Positions 36,590 through 46,264 of a stretch of DNA of 64,000 bases are shown in pieces. The position numbers were made by a program, and so were the translations under genes. Source of the stretch: Megaleporinus macrocephalus (Eukaryota; Chordata; Actinopteri; Characiformes; Anostomidae); assembly GCA_021613375.1 (NCBI GenBank), contig CM038727.1:7752942-7816941 (forward strand), read 5' to 3'. Position 1 is the stretch's first letter. Each line of letters opens with the position of its first letter. The notes beneath the pieces are model-generated. The model ran no database searches and was not told where the DNA came from. It saw only the letters and a list, made by a program, of their open reading frames with translations.

Positions 36590-36860
36590 GCACAGGAGTG
36601 TGTGCACCAGTTCGCGCTGGGGACGCAATATCATCACTCCATTAGAGCTTGCGGTGAATGACGGGATCTTCACTGTGGTTAATTAGATAAACGGTGAAGA
36701 TAAATGCTGTGCTGCGCCGCGTCCTGTGAGTGAGAGTGACCCATAAATCATCCCTTGCTTCCTCGCCGAGGGACTGGGGCTTTCCTAAAAGGCAATGAGG
36801 AGCTGGAGAGGATCCAGAGACGAAAGTGGGCCACCGTGTCTCCTGACCACAAGCCCTGAG
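36590..36860. other. Non-repetitive island, candidate conserved noncoding DNA
   Basis: Unique, moderately GC-rich, with homeodomain-type GGTTAATTAGATAAAC (about 36677-36692) and GTGACCCATAAATCATCCC (about 36738). No exon recognised. Confidence 0.3.
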
Positions 36861-37334
36861 TCAGAGATTGTGTTTGTGTGAGAATGCATAAGCAAGACAA
36901 AGCTGGATTTGTGGCGTTTTGTTTGATTGTATCTGATACAAATATGATATGAATTGTTTAAAGCATGAGATTAAATGTTCAATCAAGGCACCTAAAAAAT
37001 ATCTATGGGAAATATAGCTTTTTTTATTTACCTGTTTTATCAAAACCTTGTTTTATTGGGGTTCCAAAACAGGGACCTGAACACATTGCATCAGAGTCAA
37101 GATTAAGAGCTTGTAGTAGTTGTGTCGGGAGTTGAGACTAAGAAGAAAATTTAAATTCTAAGAAAAATATAAGAAAATATAACTACAAATAATACCCAGC
37201 CTACAAATGTTATTTATTATTGTTATATTGTAATCTTCATTCAACATTGTAACTTCTATATGCAAATGGCAAGGCTATATAAACTCAAGATATACTAGAC
37301 AACATACATTTGAAATATTATTAGATAAAATAAA

Positions 37335-37590
37335 TTTTGTGTAGTGTGGACCACTTAAGGCAAGGCAAGGACGGGACACTCTGAGGAACTTGGGGGCTGG
37401 AGTTCTGGGCGGGTTTGGCTGCAAAGAGTGAGGAAGGTTGGAAAAGAGGGAGGAGCCGGGGAAGGTGGTGGGGTGCGAAGTTTGTCACGAGAAGGTGAGG
37501 GCAGAGGAGTGGTTTTTATGGAGTGTGAAATGGTTGAGTCCTTCTTCTCCCAACCTTGAGTTATTTCATAACTTCATTAATAATAACAAC
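37335..37590 (+). repeat. Dispersed repeat, copy 1
   Basis: GTGTGGACCACTTAAGGC, ACTCTGAGGAACTTGGGGGC, GTTTGTCACGAGAAGGTGAG and GAGTTATTTCATAACTTC occur in the same order at 63655-63935, at roughly 80 percent similarity by eye. No coding content or clear ends; family unknown. Confidence 0.7.
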
Positions 37591-37939
37591 AACATTCTGA
37601 TCTGCCCTCAGGAAAGGTTTGAATTTTGGAACCAATGAACAATAAATACTGCAGTGTCGTTCCCCTCCAGACCTCCAGGAGGCGATCACACTTGGCAAAG
37701 AAGAATTAAGCTTCACTATCTGACAGATAGACTGCCTACTTACCTGTTTTTTTAGGCTTTGTGGCGTATAGTGACCTTCAGCGAGCTCTGACCATAACCC
37801 CACTGAACACCTTTGGGATGAACTGGACCTTCGATTGCAACCCAGGCCTTTTCATCTTAACATCACTGAACACAAATTCTCACGGACACACTCTGTGGGT
37901 GGGTGGAGACTGTTATAGCTATGAGTGGGGGTGACTATA

Positions 37940-38125
37940 TATGTATACACTCATTGAGCACTTCATTAGGTACACCTGGTCCACTCTCTTACCATATAGG
38001 AGCACTTTGTAGTTCTACACCTACAGACTGTAGTTCATCTGTTTCTCTGAATACTTTGTTACTCTGTGAATCATTCTCAGCACTGTTGAGGTCTGGACTA
38101 TTGGTCTATTGTTCTATTGTGCTGT
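37940..38125. repeat. Fragment of the 22620-23105 repeat family
   Basis: ATATGTATACACTCATTGAG, CTTCATTAGGTACACCTGGT, ATAGGAGCACTTTGTAG and CATCTGTTTCTCTGAATACT. It includes the outer end that is missing from the 22.6-kb copy. Confidence 0.65.
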
Positions 38126-38475
38126 TGATCTGATGGGGACAGTTTTTGTGGTCTCGCACAAGGGCGTGGGAGAGGGTCTCACATTGGGGGGACACATTTG
38201 CACATATGAATCAATGCCCACCCTATCCCCTAAAATATTGCCTATAAGCTGATTCCACTGTAGGTAAGGTAGTAAATCACTGTATGTACAGTGACGTAGA
38301 ACAACATTTGTGGGATTACAGTGAAATAATAATAAATAAACAAAACACAACATTATCTGTATGTCTGTTTATTATTCGATAAATCTGATTAAAGGTTTAC
38401 TAAACAAGATACTCTGAATTACATGATACTGTAAGTTATACATGCAATGTCTGGATTATATACACATATAACCAA

Positions 38476-38477
<2 letters not shown>

Positions 38478-38542
<65 letters not shown>
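38478..38542. repeat. (ATT)n microsatellite
   Basis: About 21 perfect ATT triplets. Confidence 0.95.
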
Positions 38543-38543
<1 letters not shown>

Positions 38544-38544
38544 C

Positions 38545-40855
38545 TTTGGAGCATAATGCTGAAATGAAATGACAAAAAAAAAATATGTTAAGGTTTCCTG
38601 ACTAGACAAGACTAACATTAGTGTTAGACAGTAAGGCTGTGTCCCAAACAGCACCCTCTAACATTACATACTGCACTACTGACAGCACTTCTTTTATTTA
38701 TGAATTCATTTATTTATTTAATTTATTATATTTTATTATTTTACCTATTTAGTGTAGTAGCAGTCTGCAGTTTTGGGCGTGGCCAGAGAGTAATGTCATT
38801 TTACATTTTAGAGTACTTTCTGACTAAAGTTAATATAAACGTTAGCTAACCCAAACCCTCCTAGTCTGTTACCATAACAACGCGTTATACTAAAGCTGGT
38901 TTATTGCAGTATATATGGTCATCATTGCTATTCATTGCTCCCATCACTGACCTTGTGTTTAAAGCTGGCATAAGCTACCCCACACTGTGAAGCTGCATCT
39001 TAACACAAGCCTTTACAAAGTGAAAGACCCGGACCACCTAACAATCAGAGCCCGTTGCTAACAACAAACATAGCGTATGAATTGTGAAGGCTACCAAAAC
39101 GCGCTTTAAAAAAAAACTGTCTCCGCTTTTTATGTGGTTTATTTTTTGGGTGGGACAAATCTACCAGTCTCTGATATTGGGTGGTACACGTCCCCCTCAT
39201 TCCCTCCAGTTCCTACACCAATGGTCTCGCAGGTTCACTTTCCATGGATCATCTTCTATCCAATCTCCTCAGGGGGCTCTGAATTTTACACAGTACTTTG
39301 TATTTGCGTATGCTATCTACAGTGATTTGAAAATGTTGTTCAGTTATTACATATGCAAGATGACTTCTTTCAATAATAGGCTCCAGTGAGTATTTATTAA
39401 TAGTGAACAGGTTCACTCTCATTACACTTGACCAACGATTTTCAGTCACAGTCTTAGGGGACGTCTGGACTGTATTGAGTTTTTTCAATCTCACATCTCT
39501 CACATGCTTTAGGCTGAGACAGTTTCACTTTCCAGTCCCAGCAGTGCCTGCACTGACTCACGTCAGCCGAACGGAAGACGTATTCTCAAGGACGAGGTGT
39601 CCAAACCTACCTATGGCCAGTGTAGCTTTGGGTTTTTGCTCCAACTGAGCAGGATCACACCTGACTGTGCTTGTCTTATCAGTTGTTCTATTTTTTTTTA
39701 AACCAGTTGACCCCAGAATCAGACCAACAGACCTAAGAATCCATTGGTACTTTGTATGATTAGTCTGGGTTACACCAACAAGTATCTACTAAAGAATTTC
39801 TAGGTTCTAGATGTTAGTTATTTAATTGTAGTTGCTCCACATAATATCAAACATGGCTTAGCCTTTGAACCCTTCACTTCATTCTCATTGTCTATGAAGA
39901 TTAAGTCTCCAGTGTTAACGAAAAACAACAATGTCACGCTTGAGACCAGCTGTGAACCTTCTCACCAGCGTCATTGATGTCCCATTGATGTTCCATCAAA
40001 GCCGTCTGTCAGTGAAAACTGGTAGAAGCATATGGTACATGGACAGGCTTAAAGATTACCAAGCAAAGGAGAAATGAGGCATGAGACAAGGAATGTAGGT
40101 CAGGTTCCACTTCATTGAGCGTCTCGCTATAGCTGTGTCCAAAACCACATACTATCCAAATAAATAGTATGTCTAAACGCTTGTTGTACAGACTTTAGTT
40201 TAGTTAGACACAAATGGTCAGTCACAAACATGGTCAGGCATCAGGAACTGCTTAAATTTATGATGTTCATGACTAGCACATCCTACGACAGCTCAGTCTG
40301 CTTAGGAATCTCATGCTCATGCCTAGCAGATATTGGTTAGCCCATGTGGAAGGCCATGAAATGAGGGATATAGATGTGTGTAGACTGAGCACTTAATAAA
40401 GTAACCTCACATCCAAACTCGTCTCTTCTCTTCATTTGACGCCATAAGAAAAGATATCACAACACAGTGCACCAGCAATGGTGGTGCTGGTATACTCAGA
40501 GCGATGAGTCCAGACCTCAGACCAACTTTGATGTAGATGTTTACAAGGAGCGGAGTGCAGAAGTCATTTTGACTGTCCATATATATCCAGTCTACCAGAA
40601 CTGGACTTCCACCAACAAGGATCCAACCAAGTTTTCAACTCAAATATATTAAGCTGAGGTGGTTACAGTTTAAAATGGGAGCATATGGATGGAATTCTGA
40701 GGAGATTACATAGAAGATAATCCCTATCCCTGTTAGATTAGATTAGATTTAAAAAAAGACAAGAGCATCAAGCTCCACTCTTGCTTCAGATCTGAAAACA
40801 TCCACAAGCGTTTCTTTCCATCCTTCCACTGTGTGAAGACACCTCAATTTTGTGG
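38545..40855. other. Intergenic sequence, no gene seen
   Basis: No exon recognised. The part at 40200-40440 ends CACTTAATAAAGTAACCTCA, which resembles the polyadenylation region of an LTR, but I could not find matching ends or a target duplication. Confidence 0.3.
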
Positions 40856-40859
40856 GTCT

Positions 40860-41010
40860 AAAAGGCTGGTTAGCTGTTCAAGAAGCTCCTCACTGAGAAA
40901 AGGAGATACAGACACATTAAACAAAGAAGCTGCTGCTGTTCTCAGAACAATGGACTGACCACCCCACAGTCCAGAACCTCAACATCAACCAATGTGAATG
41001 TGTTTATTGC
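40860..41010 (+). pseudogene. Small Tc1-like fragment
   Basis: GTTCTCAGAACAATGGACTG ACCACCCCACAGTCC is the worn form of the conserved MDWPPQSPDLNI stretch before the last catalytic Glu of Tc1-like transposases, and continues AACCTCAACATCAACCAATG. No open frame. Confidence 0.45.
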
Positions 41011-41343
41011 CTGAAGACATACTGAAAAGGCTTCACTTTATAAAACATTCACATTATTTGCCAAGTACTGGATTACTGTGTCCTCTACTTTGAGGTGAAG
41101 CAGGTCTGGACACAGCGCCTCCGATATCACACTGAGAATGACTGTGAGTGAAGTTTCACTGACATTTTCATCTGCATAGCGCTGGCGAATCAGATAATAT
41201 TCACATAGAGGCATTTCGGTGACCTTTCAGAAAAGAGGTCCACGCTTTGCTGGTTGTTCAGTGGACCTCATATGCCCTCTTTGAGTGATATCTGTCCCTG
41301 TTTACCTTTCTTGCTTGTAAAAGTGATATTAAATCTAGTCTAA

Positions 41344-43343
41344 TATAGGGGAGAGTGGGGTGAGTTGTGCCTGTTTTTACTTAAAGTGACTTTAAAGCCC
41401 GTTCATGACAGTAATGCTTCCAACTAAAATATGTACATATATTTCAGGATGTTGTGCATCCCTGGGATCAATCACTTTGGAGCTGAAATATACTGTAGTA
41501 TTTAAGAAATATAGTTTTCTGAAAAAGTGGTCTCGTGGCCTTTGGACAGAAAACATTGGGGTAAATTGTGTCATTGATTATTGAAGTCAAATATATTTTA
41601 TATTTTGATCTCAGAAACTGTAATGTTATATAAAAGATATACAAATTCAATACAAAATTACTCATTTAAGGTTTATTTAAAGTTGTTTTACAACATCAAA
41701 GGCCAATTTTCTCTAAAGCCTAGCGCCACATGAACACATGTTCAGAACAAATGAAATTTAAATGAAGACCAAATTGACTGCAGTTCTTTTCATAGATCTA
41801 GCCTACTACATAACATCCCATTTATCGATGCTACAGGGAAATATGAATTTTTGATCCCTCCTGGCTGTAAAACCAAGTTTTTGTGGTGTGGGTAGTTTAT
41901 AGTAGTTTATAATAAAAGACTCCTTCATCATTTTCTTTGGAAGTGAAGGCTTTCCATCCACATTCATCTGCCTCGCCACCTGACGAATGGACTTCCCCTT
42001 CTCCACCTCTTTCTCTGCTCTGTCCATGTCCTCTAGAGGAGTGGAAGCCCTGCCTACCCTTACAAAAAAGAAGTTTATTCAAGTGTACCATTAGTTTACT
42101 TCTTTTAAACTAAAAGGAAGTGAGTATGCTTTCTGTTTACTTTTTATGTACTTCTCAGTGATATACTAAACACAGTTATACTTACGTGTACTTGGGTTAT
42201 ACTGACAAGTACAGAACAGTCTAAGTATATTTGGTCTTTCTTTGTACTTAATCTTTTGATTGAGATAGTAGAAGTAAGTATTTTTGCTCTGCACAAAAAC
42301 ACATCCAGTACAATATTTATTTAAAATTTCATTTATAAAAATTTATAAAGATACAAATATGTTTCTTAATCTGAGTGTGTCTTGTTTATTTTACGTGTGT
42401 CCACTGGTGAGTAAGTAAACGTTGTTAAGTTCTATTTTAAGTAGAAAAAACCCTTAAAACTAGTCATATACTTTAAAGTACAACAATAGTATAAGCAGTA
42501 AATTATAAGTATCATGTTAAGTTCACTTAAAGAAAACGTACAAGCTAGTAAACTAACTGTAAACTCTTAAGATTACTTTTAGTGTAGTTGCAGTACAAAA
42601 GATGTAAACTAGTTGTATACTTGGTTTACTACTCTTACACTTAAAGTGTACTTAAAAGTATACTTTTAAAAACTAGAAAGTGGCCTAATTTAGTCCCAAG
42701 AAGTATAAAATAGTACATATACAAGTGTACTACTAGTACAATGATTTTAGTATAGTAACTGCATAAAGTATACTTAATAAAATGAACTTTTTTCTCTTAT
42801 AACTCCATGGCATGATGGTCTATTTCTATTTTTGGTCTAAAATTAAGAATGTCACATAGTTTTAGTGATAAAATGTAAGAATATTTTTATTGTTTTTATT
42901 GTACAATTACAATAAAATAATATGTTTAGAATATTCACAAGTGGGGATGAGTTGTGCCACTGGCACAACTTAACCCAAGCCCTTTGGCACAAATCACCCC
43001 ACCCTCACTATTTTGGAAAAAATGCATCATCCAGCAGGTTTGAACCAACATCATGCTAGCTCATATAGACTCATAGTGTAGCTTACCAAAGCACTAAAAC
43101 GTGTGTGAAATGTTTTCAACCCTGTCTATAACTGTTCAGACACAACAAACAAAAAACCTTGATCATAGAAATTTTACTTTGAAAGGCAAAAAACAGTTTT
43201 TTTTACTTAAATGTGCTAAACGCTCAGACAAAGAGCCTCTCTTCTTTGCAGGATGAGTAAAATGACTGACTCTTCAAAAATGTGTGGTCACATGACCAAT
43301 TTCGTCTATGTTTCCCTAGAAAATCACCCCACTTTCCCCTACA
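41344..43343 (-). mobile_element. About 2-kb inverted-repeat DNA transposon with relic DNA-binding domain
   Basis: The ends are inverted: TATAGGGGAGAGTGGGGTGA at 41344 and TCACCCCACTTTCCCCTACA ending 43342. Minus-strand frames at 41806-42091 read MDRAEKEVEKGKSIRQVARQ then MNVDGKPSLPKK. This resembles the helix-turn-helix (Psq/CENP-B type) at the N-terminus of pogo-like and related transposases. Further text (KLPTPQKLGFTARRDQKFIF) fits the following segment. No DDE region is recognisable, so it is inactive. The superfamily is a guess; TA at both edges would fit pogo. Confidence 0.6.
42062..42796. mobile_element. Nested AT-rich element with 'aagtatactt' motifs
   Basis: The stretch starts AAAAAAGAAGTTTATTCAAG and ends near GTATACTTAATAAAATGAAC followed by TTTTTT, which are imperfect inverted copies. 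Inside, many GTACTT/AAGTATAC motifs recur. It interrupts the 41.3-43.3 kb element just after the transposase relic. Similar stretches are common in fish genomes; the family is unknown to me. Confidence 0.5.
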
Positions 43344-43484
43344 TAGTAGTTCTCACTCTGTTGTACATCAGCAGATAATTTTCAAAAAAACTCTGTCATA
43401 GAAATAAAACTAGAAAAATTCATTTGGATTTTCACTGGAATATTGTGTGAGGTGTATATAAACCCTCCAATATGATTATTTTAC

Positions 43485-43570
43485 TGGAGCAGAATAAAAC
43501 ACATGCTTTTAATGAAAGTCAATGGAACCAGATTTTTTGGGTTGGTATTTTTGATCACACAATGTAAAGG
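43485..43570 (+). mobile_element. MITE fragment (CGTCGCTGTCCAATG family)
   Basis: GCTTTTAATGAAAGTCAATG GAACCAGATTTTTTGG and GATCACACAATGTAAAGG match the core; termini are missing. Confidence 0.6.
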
Positions 43571-43571
43571 G

Positions 43572-43915
43572 TAGAGTTGTGACAGAGTAGTAGGTAAGGG
43601 AGGTCTGATTGTTTAAGTCCAGGTTTAAAACATAGACAGAAGTGGAAAGTGCAGGCAGGTCCATGACTACAACCAAACCACTAAGACTAGAAATAAGAAA
43701 ACAAACCAAGAACAAACAAGGAACCAAGAAATCCTACATACAAGAACAGGTTAACACTCATGGTCCACAAACCACAAATGCCAAACAGAGACTAGGAGCC
43801 TAAGGAGTCTAAATACACAAGGACAGATGAAGAACACCTGGGAAGGGGAGGAGCCACAAACTAGGATCTGGTGAGAGGTGTGGCAAATGGGTGGAGACAA
43901 GGAGGAGCTCATCAC
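43572..43915 (-). repeat. LTR-like or retroposon fragment
   Basis: On the minus strand this is T/C-rich text of the same style as the solo LTR (CTCCTCCCCTTCCCAGGTG, TGTGTATTTAGACTCC, TTCTTGGTTCCTTGTTTG). No target duplication or matching TG...CA ends were found. Confidence 0.4.
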
Positions 43916-44250
43916 AACCCCAACAGTGACTGTAAGTAGCAGCCATGCTGTGTGAGTGGATCACTGTGTGCTGGTTGAGGCAGATCATCTTAAACTGAAA
44001 GTTTCACAGCGACACCTTTAATCTACTTTGTGTTTGATGTCCAAATGAAAGAGAGTAGCTAGTATAGATAACATAAGTTACTAGCAGCTCCAAGTAACTA
44101 AATAGTATGATGACTAAACAGTTGGGGTGGTACTTTAGGAGAAACTAAGAAGTCATCACAACCTCAACAGTAACCTGTAAGTAGCAGCCATGCTGTGTGA
44201 GTTGAGCATTGTTTGCAGATCATCTTAAACTGAAAGTTTCACAGTGAGCA
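43915..44250. repeat. Local duplication (two copies)
   Basis: 43915-44005 and 44153-44250 share CATCACAACC, AACAGT, GTAAGTAGCAGCCATGCTGT and GCAGATCATCTTAAACTGAA AGTTTCACAG, about 90 bases each. Confidence 0.75.
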
Positions 44251-44254
44251 ACAT

Positions 44255-44995
44255 GTTTGCATTCATTTCTGAATATGTGGTTATATTAAAAGAAATGTAC
44301 TTTGTGTTGAGGTCATAATAAAACCCAGTTTCTCCTAAATCAAAGAATTGGGGTGGAAAAATGTTCATCCATGAATGTGCGTCAATACAACACTAAGTAA
44401 TTTTGGACCATTAAATGTTAAAATAATTAAAATTGCATTTTTTAAATGATGTCATTCCATATAAATGTCCTCTTTTGTTTTTCTGGTATTTCTGTACAGT
44501 ATTGCTCATGTGGTGATGTTAATCCAAATGAGTAATATCACCCGAGGGCCACCCAGTTGTGCGGTGCATTGCTAAATCTAGACTAGCTGGATAAAGCCCA
44601 GGAGATTTGCTTTATTTGGCCCTACTGCTTCACTGATTGCTTACTTATCTATTCTGGACACTCTGGTGTGGGAATTTTAGCTGAGACTTATTAGGATGAG
44701 CCCTGTCAGTATTTGATCTACTGCCACAGAACAGCTTTCTGTACAAAACAGGGCCTGGCCTGAAGTCAGGTTCATGAAAGAGGCAATGATGAAGAAACTG
44801 GAGCCGGTGATGTAGCTCTGTATTGGCTTGCAGTACTGTGCTGAAGTTTTAGACAGTTGGGGACATTATTATAATTAAAAAGATATTTTTATCCAGACAG
44901 AAAACTTTTATTTGCTCAACAAACACACAATACCTCATAATGACAAAGTGAAAAAAGTTTGAATTTTGTTTATTTCTTTAAACAAATAACAAACC
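44255..44995. other. Intergenic sequence, no gene seen
   Basis: Mixed AT-rich sequence. The edge at about 44935-44975 (CCTCATAATGACAAAGTGAA) is the worn end of the Tc1 relic that follows. Confidence 0.35.
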
Positions 44996-45372
44996 AAAGC
45001 ATCACATGTACATTAGTATCACTGCCTGTGCTCAATACTTTGTTGAGGCACCTTTGGCAGAAATTACAGCCTCAAGTGTTTTTGAGTATGATGCTCCAAG
45101 TTTGGCACACCTATTTTTGAGCAGTTACTCCCGTTCTTCTTTGCAGAACCTCTCAAGCTCCATCAGGTTGGATGGGGAGCATTGGTGCACAGCCAATTTC
45201 AGACCTCTCCAGAGATGTTCAATTGGCTTCAAGTCTGGGTTCTAGCTGGGCCACTCAAGAACATTGACAGAGTTGTCCTGAAGCCACTCCTGTGCTATTT
45301 TGGCTGTGTGTTTAGGGTCATTGTCCTGTTGAGGATAGAGTGCTGTCTCTGTACATTGCTGCGTTCATAGAA
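44930..45372 (-). pseudogene. Tc1-like transposon relic
   Basis: The plus-strand text is the complement of a Tc1-like transposase gene. It starts at the terminal repeat (CTCATAATGACAAAGTGAAA), then AGGCACCTTTGGCAGAAATT, CAGACCTCTCCAGAGATGTT, CTGGGCCACTCAAGAACATT and AGGGTCATTGTCCTGTTGAG. In the coding sense this covers the C-terminal and middle parts. It stops abruptly at 45372, where a retroposon follows. Confidence 0.8.
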
Positions 45373-46112
45373 CCAGTTTGTTATGAGACAAGACGCATTT
45401 ATTATGCTGGATATAGTTCGATCTGCCTGATCTGGCTTTTAGAGTTAGATCTGCCTGAGTCGCCAGCCACACTCTGAAATTTCTAATCTGTTTACTTTCA
45501 TATTCTCTACAGTCGCATCCTGAGCCGAACTAACTCTCTCTCTTTACTCCTCCTGAGGTAATGACTGTCCTCCTGTCTGTTGAACACTGTTGGAGGACTG
45601 ACCATCAGGGCCTCCTCCCCACCATCACCAGCCAGCTCTCCTGTCCACCTGTGTCTACTGCTACACCCTCAGTTATATCACTGTACACCATCCAGATGCA
45701 CCAGCATTGAGATAGGATGGGACTGTTTCAGCTCACGCCCACTTTACATAAAGCCTCAGTCAGAGACTGCCTCAGTCAGAGACTGCCTCAGTCAGAGACT
45801 GCCTCAGTCAGAGACTGCCTCTACCTGTGCAGCTTCTAAAGCTTTGCCATCCAGATTTCAAACAGAGACTCTTTTCTTTGGCATTAAGTTTAATAAACTG
45901 TAAATACTGTTTGACCAGAGGAGGACGGGTCTTCCCTTGTAAGTCTTGGTTCCTCCCAAGGTTTCTTTCTCCAGTCTGAGAGAGTTTTTCTTGCCTCTGT
46001 TGCCTCTGGCTTGCTCACTGGGAGATATATGTTGCAACAGTCTCCGTAAAGCTGCTTTGAGACAACATGGTTGTAAAATGTGCTACACAAATAAACTTGA
46101 CTTGACTTGGAT
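45373..46112 (+). mobile_element. Retroposon copy with LINE-like 3' tail
   Basis: Ends CAACAGTCTCCGTAAAGCTG CTTTGAGACAACATGG and GTGCTACACAAATAAACTTG ACTTGACTT, a classic L2/Rex-type fish 3' terminus. The same family as 5655-6060 (GTTTGACCAGAGGAGGA, TCTGGCTTGCTCACT). Four copies of the 16-base GCCTCAGTCAGAGACT lie inside at 45753-45816. Confidence 0.7.
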
Positions 46113-46260
46113 GTAGCCGCTGGTTAATGAAGTTGGCAATTGTGGCCATATAGAGAAATGGTCAGATGGTCTGCAATAATGCCCAGGTAGGCTGCAGCAT
46201 TTACCTGGGGCTTGAGTGTTACTACAGGGCTCAGTGTGTGCTAAGAAAACATTCCCTGTA
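46113..46260 (-). pseudogene. Small Tc1-like transposase fragment
   Basis: The reverse complement reads AATGCTGCAGCCTACCTGGG, translating NAAAYLGIIADHLTISL. This matches the segment between the first and second catalytic residues of Tc1-like transposases. It is different text from the relic at 44930-45372, so probably another element. Confidence 0.55.
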
Positions 46261-46264
46261 TACT

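Noticed and set aside
40190..40445. Second solo LTR ending in the AATAAAGTAACCTCA stretch
   Set aside because: No matching TG...CA ends or target duplication could be found.
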